64,000 bases of DNA, from positions 3,517,631 to 3,581,630 of the forward strand of contig KB904821.1 of NCBI GenBank assembly GCA_000380225.1, written 5' to 3'. The notes beneath the pieces were generated by a model. That model saw only the letters and a program-made list of their open reading frames with translations, made no database searches and was not told the origin of the DNA. Source of the stretch: a filamentous cyanobacterium ESFC-1. Its GTDB lineage: Bacteria > Cyanobacteriota > Cyanobacteriia > Cyanobacteriales > Spirulinaceae. Positions 31,831 to 40,574 of the stretch are shown here, in pieces. Within the stretch, counting starts at the first letter, position 1, and every line of letters starts with the position of its first letter. The position numbers and the translations under genes were made by a program.

Positions 31831-32604
31831 TTATAATTCTTTGAGCATTAAATTTTTGAGAGAGCTAATCCCTTTTTTCATCCGCCGAGACACGGTAATC
31901 ACGCTAATGTCGAGACGTTCGGCCACTTCTTTCTGGGTCAAATCGTGTAAAAAGACAAACTCTAAAACATCGCGGGTGCGTTCTTCGAGTTGTACCAACG
32001 CTTGTTGTAAGCGAATGCGGTCTTCTTGGGCTAACTGAAAGCTGCGATAATTGCCATCGGGTACTAATTCCCCCAAGCTAACATTGTTATTTTCTTCATC
32101 CCCTACCGGGAGATCGAGGCTCAGGGGTTCGCGGTTTTGGTAAGCCAGTTGGACTTCTTGCCATTGCGCGAGGGAAACATTCAAAGCGTCGGCCACTTCT
32201 TGGGGAGTCGGTTGTCGATGCAGTTGCGATCGCAACTCCCGGACGACTCGCACCGATTGTTGGCGTAATTCTAACCAACGGCGAGGAATGCGGACGGGTA
32301 CGCTTTTATCCCGTAAATAATGTTGAATTTCACCCCGAATATACGGCAGAGCAAAAGAACTAAACGCATAGCCCTTGCTTAAATCAAACCGTTCAATCGC
32401 CCGAATCAATCCCAAACATCCCACTTGTAACAAGTCATCGTAACTTTCATGGCATTGATTCACCCAATGATGGGCTTCAGTGCGAACCAAGCCAATATTA
32501 AGCTGTACCAATTGATTTCGCAGGGTTGCTTCTTGGGTTTGTTGGTATTGCTGGAGTAAAACCAGGTTTTTTTGTTTGAGTTCAGGCGTAAACGTTTTAG
32601 ACAT
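31831..32604 (-). CDS. sigF: RNA polymerase sigma factor SigF (group 3)
   Basis: The 257-aa sigma factor lacks region 1.1. Region 2 is visible in LLQVGCLGLIRAIERFDLSKG and YAFSSFALPYIRGEIQHYLR, region 3 around LHRQPTPQEVADALNVSLAQ, and region 4 in RTRDVLEFVFLHDLTQKEVA with HTH ERLDISVITVSRR. In cyanobacteria SigF controls type IV pilus and secreted-polymer genes and motility. Its nearest neighbours here include an exported MORN protein and a PilP-like lipoprotein, which would suit such a regulon. Confidence 0.93.
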   Translation of the reverse strand: MSKTFTPELKQKNLVLLQQYQQTQEATLRNQLVQLNIGLVRTEAHHWVNQCHESYDDLLQVGCLGLIRAIERFDLSKGYAFSSFALPYIRGEIQHYLRDKSVPVRIPRRWLELRQQSVRVVRELRSQLHRQPTPQEVADALNVSLAQWQEVQLAYQNREPLSLDLPVGDEENNNVSLGELVPDGNYRSFQLAQEDRIRLQQALVQLEERTRDVLEFVFLHDLTQKEVAERLDISVITVSRRMKKGISSLKNLMLKEL

Positions 32605-32756
32605 GGTGATATTAACCTGATGGGAAGCGGTCAGCTTGACAGTTACGATCCTAGCGATTGCTTTTTCATCTTACTGCGATCCGAGTCACAGAACATCCGA
32701 GATTTCCGTAACACCGGAACTTAGAAAGCATAAATGCCGTCGCGATCGCCTATTTT

Positions 32757-32784
32757 ACTAAAAAAAGGGGCAAAGATCGCCCCT
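32757..32784 (-). terminator. Terminator after psbO
   Basis: On the minus strand, GGGGC-GATCTTT-GCCCC (paired bases 32767-32771 and 32779-32783) is followed by a run of six or more Ts (A-run 32757-32766 on the plus strand). It lies ~35 bp after the psbO stop codon. Confidence 0.9.
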
Positions 32785-32818
32785 CAACTCAGTTATTGAT
32801 TTTTAAGCAAAAAACGAC

Positions 32819-33655
32819 TTATAGCGCTTCAGGTTCAATAATACCGTAGAAAATACCGCGAATTTTAATATCTTCCGGTTCATCCGCCCCTAAATCTGTA
32901 TCAGATGGCTGGATACTCTCAAACACCCCGGCAATTTCTCCGGTTGCACTATCAACTTTAGTGACTTGTAAAGAAATTTCACCTTCCCCGGACAAAGTAC
33001 GCTTGGTGTTAGCCCGTAAAAATTCTTCGCGATCGGCTTGAGAAGGCAGAGCTACTGCATTATCATAACCACTGGCTACGCCCCGACCTTTGGGATCGAG
33101 GAAAACCGCACCGCGATAAGAAGGCACTTTAAACGTTCCTTCAAAGTCCACCGACGCATTAATTGACTCTGCACTCGTTTCTGTCGCAGCAACTAAGTTT
33201 TTAACGGTGAACAAGAAAGGAAACTGCTCTCCCCCCGGAATTTGAACGGTAATGGGTTGGAAATCGATACCATCTTCTTCGGTAAACGTCAGCCTACCAT
33301 CTTCTCCGACCTCAATTGTGCCGCGAATTTGGTCAAGGGTCGTTGTTGAACGAGTCAGAACACGACCTTTTACAAATTCTGCTTCTCTACGCTTGTTGAG
33401 GGCTTCTTCTTTGACAAAATATTCCTTGGGTTCAATACACAAGTCCGTCAGCAGGTATTTTTCACCCGCTTTTACCGGAATTGAACCCCGTGTCGTTTCA
33501 GACAACTGGGGGCAGATATTTGCCAAGCCTGTGTTTACAACTTGTTCGTAAGTCAGTCCTTCTGGACTGGTTGCATTCGCCGTCCCATCACTACAAGCTG
33601 TTAAAAAACTTAAGCATAGGGCGAGAAAGGCAACGAGTACAGCACGATACCTCAT
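32819..33655 (-). CDS. psbO: Photosystem II manganese-stabilising protein PsbO
   Basis: PsbO is the lumenal extrinsic protein that stabilises the Mn4CaO5 cluster. The 278-aa precursor has a signal peptide (RYRAVLVAFLALCLSFLTAC) with a lipobox-like Cys. The mature part shows GLANICPQLSETTRG and LLTDLCIEPKEYFVKEE, whose Cys residues make the conserved disulfide, and PSYRGAVFLDPKGRGVASGY. ATG 33655 is chosen over ATG 33682 because it gives the normal PsbO N-terminus MRYRAV. Monocistronic, with its own terminator. Confidence 0.97.
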   Translation of the reverse strand: MRYRAVLVAFLALCLSFLTACSDGTANATSPEGLTYEQVVNTGLANICPQLSETTRGSIPVKAGEKYLLTDLCIEPKEYFVKEEALNKRREAEFVKGRVLTRSTTTLDQIRGTIEVGEDGRLTFTEEDGIDFQPITVQIPGGEQFPFLFTVKNLVAATETSAESINASVDFEGTFKVPSYRGAVFLDPKGRGVASGYDNAVALPSQADREEFLRANTKRTLSGEGEISLQVTKVDSATGEIAGVFESIQPSDTDLGADEPEDIKIRGIFYGIIEPEAL

Positions 33656-34163
33656 GGTCAACCTCTTGTTTGTCAATCTCATCTTTAAAAAAGTGTTTCA
33701 GACAGTCACTGACTCCACACCGAAAAGGCTGCGATCGCGTTTTCGAGTATCCGGGCAAATCTCCTTTCAACCCCTGCCACAGCTTCCCATGCTCTCGTTT
33801 GGGTCGCAACAGCCTCACGGTTTTTGTGTCAATCACTGGGTTTGAAAAAATGCCGATCCGATCGCAGCAATCAATTGACTGTTCAGTGGGAATCGGTCAA
33901 GCTTTCATAGAGCATTGTACACGGGCGCGTCGCCAATCTATCGTGCTTCTTCTTCAGAACTGAGTCGTAAAAATCGCCTTCAACTTGCTAAAGTCCAGAC
34001 AGCATGGGCGTTATAGGGAATTTTTGCCATGAGTTATTAGTATCTTACAGACTAGGGAGTAGTTGTCGCCTTATCGTCAAAGGACAAAGGACAAAGAACT
34101 AACGACCCATGACAAATGATTAATGACAAAGGACAATTAAAAATTAATTTACGCCAAAACGTT
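33656..34163. other. psbO upstream region plus heptamer repeats
   Basis: The ~508-bp divergent spacer must contain the psbO promoter and leader. No gene is credible here. The right end (34079-34140) is a heptamer repeat array running up to the next gene. Confidence 0.5.
34079..34140. repeat. GGACAAA heptamer array
   Basis: Several GGACAAA units with TGACAAA and CGACCCA variants end 24 bp before the next gene's ATG (34164). Confidence 0.82.
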
Positions 34164-34475
34164 ATGACAGAACATCAAGGGGCCGATCTCGACCAGCTAC
34201 GGGAAAAAATGCAAGAGATTCATCGCTCTGTGTTGTCCTTAGCCGAACATCATCGAGACGATAGTATTGCCCTATTGGTTTTACTCCGCGCCCTCGAAAG
34301 CTTGCATCGTGCCATTCGAGCCGAAATTTTCCAAGACTCTTTGCCGAATACCCGCCACGAACTTTACAATCTGTTGCGGGATATCGAAGAAACTGGAGGT
34401 TGGCCCTATATCGAACGGATGCGCTTAAAAGCCTTGCTCGAACGCTGGCAAAGGGAAGAAAGCAACGAGGGCTAA
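34164..34475 (+). CDS. Small helical conserved hypothetical protein (103 aa)
   Basis: A 103-aa, highly charged, almost wholly helical protein (LREKMQEIHRSVLSLAEHHR, DDSIALLVLLRALESLHRAI). It has no signal peptide or membrane segment. I recognise it only as a cyanobacterial protein of unknown function. ATG 34164 is chosen because the upstream in-frame part (34116-34163) is encoded by the heptamer repeats. It precedes the phosphohexomutase gene by 71 bp. Confidence 0.65.
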   Translation: MTEHQGADLDQLREKMQEIHRSVLSLAEHHRDDSIALLVLLRALESLHRAIRAEIFQDSLPNTRHELYNLLRDIEETGGWPYIERMRLKALLERWQREESNEG

Positions 34476-34546
34476 ACTATCCCAGGGATTGTGCTAATTT
34501 GGCCTAAGATTCTATGTGCGATCGCGAAGATTAAGGATGGTGTGTG

Positions 34547-35989
34547 ATGGGATTTGCCGTGGCTCCAATTAAGTTTGGTACGGATGGATGGCGGGGTGTG
34601 ATTGGTGCGGATTTTACCTTTGAGCGAGTGGTTTTACTAGCTCCTTGGGCCGCCAAGGTATTAGAAACTAATTACGGTCAAGCCGGGACAAAATCGCGGG
34701 TGATTGTCGGGTACGACCGCCGCTTTATGGCCGAGGATTTTGCCCAAGTGGCCGCAGAGGCAATTCAGGCTGTGGGTTTTGATGTGTTGTTGTCCCAAAG
34801 TTATGCCCCGACTCCGGCATTTAGTTGGGCGGCCAAGGCGCACAATGCGGTGGGGGCGATTGTGTTAACTGCTAGTCACAACCCGGCGAGATATCTGGGG
34901 TTGAAGGTCAAAGGGGCGTTTGGGGGGTCGGTAGCGCCGGAAATTACCCAACAAATTGAAGCGCTGATTCCCCAAGGTCAAGTCGCACCGACTACACCCG
35001 GTACATTGGAGTTATTCGATCCTTGGGAGTCTTATTGTCAGGGGTTGCAAGCCCTGGTGGATGTGACGAAGATTCGCGGGGCGATCGCGTCGGGGAAAGC
35101 CAGAGTTTTTGCGGATGCGATGCACGGAGCCGCCGCAACGGGCTTAGAACGGCTTTTAGGCATTGAAATTGAAGAACTCAATGGCGATCGCGACCCGTTG
35201 TTTAATGGCGGCGCACCAGAACCCTTAGAAAAGAATGTGGGGGAGTTTCTCAGTACCATTCGTCAAGCGGCAACGGAAAACCCAGAACAGTTACGCATTG
35301 GTTTGGTGTTTGATGGGGATTGCGATCGCATTGCGGCTTCTGACGGTCAGGGAAATTTCCTCAGTTCTCAACTTTTAATCCCGATTTTGATCGAACATCT
35401 CGCCCAACGTCGCGGTAAAACCGGGGAAGTGGTCAAAACGGTGAGTGGTTCGGATTTAATTCCGAAAGTGGCTGATTTGTACGGGTTGAGCCTTTATCAA
35501 ACCCCCATCGGTTACAAATATATTGGCGATCGGATGTTGAAAAGCCATGTCTTGTTAGGGGGAGAAGAATCGGGGGGTATTGGCTACGGCCATCATATTC
35601 CCGAACGGGATGCCCTGCTGTCGGCGTTGTATGTCCTCGAAGCGGCGATCGAGTCGGGTCAAGATTTGAGTCAGCTTTATCAATCCCTGCAAAAACGCAC
35701 CGACTTTTATTCGGAATACGACCGCATCGATTTACCGTTACCGAATATGCAAGCTCGTCAGAAGTTGTTAGATTCTCTGACGCAAAATCCGATTCAAGCA
35801 GTGGCGGGTCAAAAGGTGGTGGATTGTTTGACGGTCGATGGTTATAAATTCCGCTTGGCGGACAATCGCTGGTTGTTGATTCGCTTTAGCGGGACTGAAC
35901 CCGTGTTGCGTTTATATTGCGAAGCGGCTACGAGCGATCGCGTCCAAGAAACCCTAGAATGGGCGCGAAATTGGGCGAATTCAGTCTAA
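34547..35989 (+). CDS. Phosphoglucomutase/phosphomannomutase family enzyme
   Basis: The 480-aa alpha-D-phosphohexomutase carries all four family signatures: the phosphoserine loop in VLTASHNPARYLG, the Mg2+-binding DGDCDRIA, the sugar-binding GGEESGGIGYG, and the phosphate-binding RFSGTEPVLRLY. It interconverts hexose 1- and 6-phosphates for glycogen, cell-wall or exopolysaccharide synthesis; the sequence does not choose between glucose, mannose or both. The start is ATG 34547 (a GTG precedes at 34544). rdgB follows after 13 bp. Confidence 0.93.
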   Translation: MGFAVAPIKFGTDGWRGVIGADFTFERVVLLAPWAAKVLETNYGQAGTKSRVIVGYDRRFMAEDFAQVAAEAIQAVGFDVLLSQSYAPTPAFSWAAKAHNAVGAIVLTASHNPARYLGLKVKGAFGGSVAPEITQQIEALIPQGQVAPTTPGTLELFDPWESYCQGLQALVDVTKIRGAIASGKARVFADAMHGAAATGLERLLGIEIEELNGDRDPLFNGGAPEPLEKNVGEFLSTIRQAATENPEQLRIGLVFDGDCDRIAASDGQGNFLSSQLLIPILIEHLAQRRGKTGEVVKTVSGSDLIPKVADLYGLSLYQTPIGYKYIGDRMLKSHVLLGGEESGGIGYGHHIPERDALLSALYVLEAAIESGQDLSQLYQSLQKRTDFYSEYDRIDLPLPNMQARQKLLDSLTQNPIQAVAGQKVVDCLTVDGYKFRLADNRWLLIRFSGTEPVLRLYCEAATSDRVQETLEWARNWANSV

Positions 35990-36002
35990 TCTCAAAGTTA
36001 AA

Positions 36003-36575
36003 ATGAAAAAGCTAATTGTGGCAACGGGCAATCCCGGCAAACTAACCGAAATGCAAGGTTATCTCGCTGATTGCGATCTTCAGCTAGAACTCAAACCCCC
36101 AGAAATCGAAATCGAGGAAACCGGGACAACGTTTCTCGAAAATGCGGGTTTGAAAGCCTCTCAAGTGGCCAAGTTAACCGGGGAATGGGCGATCGCGGAT
36201 GATTCCGGTTTAGCCGTAGATGCCTTAAATGGCGCTCCAGGGCTGTATTCGTCTCGTTATGGTAAAACAGACCCAGAACGCATCCAACGGGTGTTAAACG
36301 AACTCGGAGACACCGCCCAGCGCACCGCCCAGTTTGTCTGCGCCCTCGCGATCGCCTCTCCGGGGGGCGCGATCGCCTATCAAACTGAAGGAATCTGTCC
36401 GGGGGAAATTCTCACCACCCCCCAAGGGGAAGGGGGTTTTGGCTACGATCCGATTTTCTATGTCCGGGAATATCAACAAACGTTTGCTCAAATGTCCCCC
36501 CAACTCAAACATGAGATCAGCCATCGAGGGCGGGCGTTTGCGGCATTGTTGCCCCAGTTGAAAATTAGCAATTAA
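36003..36575 (+). CDS. rdgB: XTP/dITP diphosphatase (non-canonical purine NTPase)
   Basis: The 190-aa RdgB/HAM1 enzyme hydrolyses ITP, dITP and XTP to keep deaminated purines out of nucleic acids. Motifs are LIVATGNPGKLTEMQGYL, ETGTTFLENAGLKA, WAIADDSGLAVDALNGAPG and EGGFGYDPIFY. It begins 13 bp after the phosphohexomutase, so the two are co-transcribed. Confidence 0.95.
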   Translation: MKKLIVATGNPGKLTEMQGYLADCDLQLELKPPEIEIEETGTTFLENAGLKASQVAKLTGEWAIADDSGLAVDALNGAPGLYSSRYGKTDPERIQRVLNELGDTAQRTAQFVCALAIASPGGAIAYQTEGICPGEILTTPQGEGGFGYDPIFYVREYQQTFAQMSPQLKHEISHRGRAFAALLPQLKISN

Positions 36576-36604
36576 CCCTTGAGCGATAAATTTTGGGTCT
36601 AAAA

Positions 36605-36640
36605 CCTCGCCCTGTCTTGTCGCGGGACAAGGGGCGGGGA
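36605..36640. other. GC-rich hairpin in an IS-end-like sequence
   Basis: CTTGTC-GCGG-GACAAG is a perfect 6-bp stem; flanking CCTCGCCC and GGGGCGGGG extend it. The 32 bp at 36591-36622 match 55103-55134 at about 28 positions (both read TTTTGGGTCTAAA...CCTGTCTTG), the left side of an IS200/IS605-type relic. Confidence 0.5.
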
Positions 36641-36703
36641 CAGGCGCACTTGAGGGTAGGGAGTGCCAAAGCACAGACATTCCCGAACTCAGCTCTGCCG
36701 ATC

Positions 36704-36880
36704 GCACTCGCGCGAAACGTTGAATTCGCTTTTTGAGGCTAAAACCTAAATATAGTATGGCTTTTAGACTTTCGAGAGTCTGCCATCTAGCCAGAAGTTT
36801 CTGACCCCTTTCTGGGGCAAAATCCCACCTCCCCCCCCGATTGCCGATTGCCGATTGCCCACTGCCCCTGATTAGGCTGA
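36704..36880 (-). repeat. Dispersed ~180-bp repeat, copy C (diverged, inverted)
   Basis: Read on the minus strand it shares with copies A and B, in order: the CTAATCAGGGGCAGTGGGCA-type lead, a G-run, GGGGTCAGAAACTT, GCCTCAAAAAGCGAATTC and TTTCGCGCGAGTG. The hairpin CCCC-n5-GGGG is kept though the loop differs. The middle ~50 bp has diverged strongly. Confidence 0.75.
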
Positions 36881-36909
36881 TAACTGATAACTGACAACTG
36901 TTAACTGAA

Positions 36910-37260
<351 letters not shown>

Positions 37261-37308
37261 TCAACTAAATCTTCTATTCGTTATTTATTTATAAAGCGAG
37301 CCTGTCAC

Positions 37309-37350
37309 TTTTTAGCACCCGAAATCAAGAAATTTTGTAAAAGTGGGTAC
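37309..37350 (-). promoter_or_regulatory. NtcA-type site (37337-37350) and -10 candidate for glnB
   Basis: GTACCCACTTTTAC on the minus strand is a perfect GTA-N8-TAC palindrome core. After 22 nt comes TAAAAA (37314-37309), a weak -10 candidate. This spacing matches NtcA-activated promoters (site centred near -41.5, -10 box about 22-24 nt further). glnB is a known NtcA target in cyanobacteria. Binding itself is inferred. Confidence 0.75.
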
Positions 37351-37442
37351 ATTTTTCTGGTGGCTGAAGCGTTCGTTGTCCTGTGAACTCGGGGTGTGAA
37401 CTGACCTTGTTAAAATTATGTCCTGTGGTGAAGAATCGAGCA

Positions 37443-40400
37443 ATGCACCGACTGACTAGGCCTTTGAACTTTATCAGAATTCCGTTGAGTGGGGTTGTAA
37501 TTTTGCCCTTGGTCTTGGGAATCGCGATCGCGGTAGTGCTAACGGGGGGATTATCGCTTTATCATCATCAACAAATGATGACGAAGACGATCGCGTACCT
37601 CAGCCAAGATTTAAGCGATCGCTTTGAACAGCGATTAGACTATTATCTCGATCTACCCCATCGGGCTAACCAAGTGACCCAGAGTGTTCTTCAGCAGCAA
37701 GACTTATGGAATCCAGAGGACATGGGGGCGATGCAACGGCATTTTTTGGGGCAGATGCGCGGCGTTTTCCCGGAATTGATGTTTTTAGGGGGAGGTGGGG
37801 AAAAGGGGGAGTTCTCCGGGGTTTACCGCACTCCAGAACAAACTTTAGAAGTGCGGCGTACTGATGCCACGACTCATTGGGTTAATGTGGCCAAAGCGGT
37901 GGATACTCGCGCTCAGGTGCAACAACAACTTGACGTTAATCCTGATTATGACCCCAGAGAGCGGCCTTGGTATCAAGAGGCGATCGCGGCCGATCGGCCG
38001 ATATGGAGTAAGCCGTATTGGAATTACGGCACCAACTCAGAACCGATCATTTCAGCAACCACTCCTTTTTACGATGCCACAGGAGAGTTACAAGGGGTGT
38101 TGGTTGCGGATGTGAGTTTGGCGAAGTTGAGCGCTATTTTGACCGAGTTGGCTGTCGATCCCGATAGTTATGCCATTTTGTTAAATCGGGAGGGCCAGTT
38201 GCTGGCTCAGTCACAACCTGCTGTTTCGGGGTTGTTCAGAGAGGAAATCCGTCAACTAGAAGCGGCTTTTGGCTCTTTGAACGCAATTCAAGTTCCGCAA
38301 CAGTTATGGTTTGACTTTAATCACTCGCCATATTTGCTCGGTATTACCCCGATTCAAGACGATCGCGGCTTGGATTGGTTAATGGTGTTGGCAACGCCTT
38401 CTCGGAGTTTAAAAGGTTATTTGCCTAACAATAACTTTGTGATTTTAGGATTTTGCGCGATCGCGTTGGGGTTGGGAGCGAGCTTGGCTTTGTTAGCCAG
38501 TCGCTTGATTGTACGTCCGATTGGGCGTTTGAGTCGCGCTAGTCAGGCGATCGCGGCGGGTTTTATACACCCCCAACTCCCTCCTTCTCCGATTCGGGAA
38601 TTAGATGCGGTGATCGGGTCTTTTGCTGCCATGATAGGGCAGCTTCAACAATCGCAAGATAACCTTGAAACGACGATCGAACAGCGTACCCAACAACTCC
38701 AACAAGAAATTCGCGATCGCCAAACCACCGAAGCCCAGTTGCGGGAAAATCAACGGGTGCTTTCAACCTTGATGAGCAATTTACCGGGAATGGCTTATCG
38801 CAATCGCTATGATAAGAATTGGACAATGGAGGTGGTGAGTGAAGGATGCAAACAGTTAACCGGTTATTGTCCTGAAGATTTACTGGACAATCAAATCATT
38901 TCTTTTGAAATTTTGACCCATCCTGAAGATCGGGCTTGGGTTCGCAGTCACATCAATCGAGCCGTTCAGCAAGACAAGCAGTTTCAGTTGGTTTATCGTA
39001 TTATCACGGCTTCGGGTCAAGCCAAGTGGATTTGGGAAAAAGGCCAGGGCATTTTTGACGAAGCGGGAAACCCCATTGCTCTCGAAGGCTTTATAACGGA
39101 TATTGACGAGCGCAAAAAAACAGAAGATGCTCTCAGAAAGTCTCAAGCCAAGCTGAAACAAGCAAAAGAAGCCGCAGAAAGCGCTAACCAGGCGAAAAGC
39201 ACCTTTTTGGCGAAAATGAGCCATGAGCTACGCACGCCCCTCAATGGCATTTTAGGCTATACCCAAATTCTGCGGCGATCGCCTGCCCTCACTGCCGACG
39301 ATCGCCAGGGTTTGGATGTCATTCATCAATGCGGCTCGTATTTATTAACGTTAATCAATGATATTTTGACGTTATCAAAGATTGGCGCTTGTAAGCTCGA
39401 TTTAAATCCAGAAAGCCACGATTTGCACCAGCTTTTAGCCTATGTTTTTGATTTATCTCGTCTCAAAGGGCAAAATAAGCCTATCGAGTTAGTTTATGAC
39501 GTAGATGCGGATTTACCCAACCCGGTTACGCTCGATCGCAAACGCTTACAACAGGTGTTGTTGAATTTACTCGACAATGCCATTAAATTTACAGATACTG
39601 GACAAGTCGCCTTACGGGTTAAGCGGTTAACTCCAGAGGAAAAGGGTCAAGCAACAATCCGCTTTCAAGTTGAGGATACGGGTAAAGGGTTGACTGCCGA
39701 ACAATTAACCAAAATCTTTTTACCTTTTGAACAAGTCGGGGATTGGCGCGATCGCGAACAGGGGGTAGGCTTGGGTTTAGAAATTACTCAACAGTTGGTA
39801 GAGTTAATGGGTGGCACTTTGAGGGTGGATAGTCGCCCTAACCGTGGCAGTGTCTTTCACTTTGATTTAACTTTAGCTCGATCTCAGCAACCCCCTGCGA
39901 GGGAGCAAAACCCCGTTTCCCCGGCGTTGGGCTTGCAAGGAGATAAACGCAAAATTACCTTACTCACGGGCGATCGCGAATCTCAAACATTATTCAGCAG
40001 TTGGTTACAGCAGTTAGGCTTGGAAACTCAAACAGGGCTTAGTCTTGCCGATGATTTAGACTCGGCTTTGGCTTTTCAAGCGGATTTGATGATCGTCGAA
40101 GGGGCATTAATCGCCACCGAAATCTCAGCCCTCTTGACTTATCAACAACATTATCCTCAAACCCTGGTTTGGATTTGGGGAGACTGCCCCTTATCCAGTC
40201 GCGATCGCCTCTCGAACTGTTATTATTTCCCTCAAGCTTTGTCCTTATACGAATTGTTGCATCAACTCCAACAGCATCTACACCTTCGTTGGAGCGAATT
40301 TGAGGGGACAGAGGCGATCGCGGTTCGGGAATTATCGTCCCAGTCCCCTGACTTGAGCCATCTCCCCCCGAAAACTCAATTGCAAGAATGGTTAGACTTA

Positions 40401-40574
40401 GCCAAACGAGGGCGCATTCTCGCTCTCGAAGAAACTGTCCAAAGCTTTAATCAAGAAAACCCCAGTTACACCGCCTTTACAAAGCCGTTGCTGCAATGGT
40501 GTCAAAACTTCCAACTTGCTCCCATCAAACAACTTCTCAACCATGTCCTTGCCTCTGATTCTGATTGTGGATGA
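37443..40574 (+). CDS. Transmembrane sensor histidine kinase (Cache-HAMP-PAS-HisKA-HATPase) with degenerate receiver
   Basis: About 1043 aa. TM1 (residues ~13-36) and TM2 (~330-353) enclose an extracytoplasmic Cache-like sensor with the YDPRERPWYQEA and ISATTPFYDATGE motifs. HAMP, a coiled coil and a PAS domain (~440-560) follow. The HisKA box is KMSHELRTPLNGI (His near 593); the ATPase has LLNLLDNAIKF, VEDTGKGL and GVGLGLEI. At the C-terminus a receiver-like fold lacks the phosphoacceptor: ADLMIVEGAL has Glu where Asp should be, and the conserved Lys is missing. A further helical segment ends the protein. Start ATG 37443 is chosen over 37383. It overlaps the next gene by 32 bp. Confidence 0.88.
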   Translation: MHRLTRPLNFIRIPLSGVVILPLVLGIAIAVVLTGGLSLYHHQQMMTKTIAYLSQDLSDRFEQRLDYYLDLPHRANQVTQSVLQQQDLWNPEDMGAMQRHFLGQMRGVFPELMFLGGGGEKGEFSGVYRTPEQTLEVRRTDATTHWVNVAKAVDTRAQVQQQLDVNPDYDPRERPWYQEAIAADRPIWSKPYWNYGTNSEPIISATTPFYDATGELQGVLVADVSLAKLSAILTELAVDPDSYAILLNREGQLLAQSQPAVSGLFREEIRQLEAAFGSLNAIQVPQQLWFDFNHSPYLLGITPIQDDRGLDWLMVLATPSRSLKGYLPNNNFVILGFCAIALGLGASLALLASRLIVRPIGRLSRASQAIAAGFIHPQLPPSPIRELDAVIGSFAAMIGQLQQSQDNLETTIEQRTQQLQQEIRDRQTTEAQLRENQRVLSTLMSNLPGMAYRNRYDKNWTMEVVSEGCKQLTGYCPEDLLDNQIISFEILTHPEDRAWVRSHINRAVQQDKQFQLVYRIITASGQAKWIWEKGQGIFDEAGNPIALEGFITDIDERKKTEDALRKSQAKLKQAKEAAESANQAKSTFLAKMSHELRTPLNGILGYTQILRRSPALTADDRQGLDVIHQCGSYLLTLINDILTLSKIGACKLDLNPESHDLHQLLAYVFDLSRLKGQNKPIELVYDVDADLPNPVTLDRKRLQQVLLNLLDNAIKFTDTGQVALRVKRLTPEEKGQATIRFQVEDTGKGLTAEQLTKIFLPFEQVGDWRDREQGVGLGLEITQQLVELMGGTLRVDSRPNRGSVFHFDLTLARSQQPPAREQNPVSPALGLQGDKRKITLLTGDRESQTLFSSWLQQLGLETQTGLSLADDLDSALAFQADLMIVEGALIATEISALLTYQQHYPQTLVWIWGDCPLSSRDRLSNCYYFPQALSLYELLHQLQQHLHLRWSEFEGTEAIAVRELSSQSPDLSHLPPKTQLQEWLDLAKRGRILALEETVQSFNQENPSYTAFTKPLLQWCQNFQLAPIKQLLNHVLASDSDCG

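Larger units (their letters stand above)
36576..36909. other. rdgB-glnB convergent spacer with hairpin and dispersed repeat copy C
   Basis: The 334-bp spacer holds a strong GC-rich hairpin (36605-36640), the inverted copy of the dispersed repeat (36704-36880) and a short run of GATAACT/CAACTGT units next to the glnB stop codon. No gene is apparent. Confidence 0.6.
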
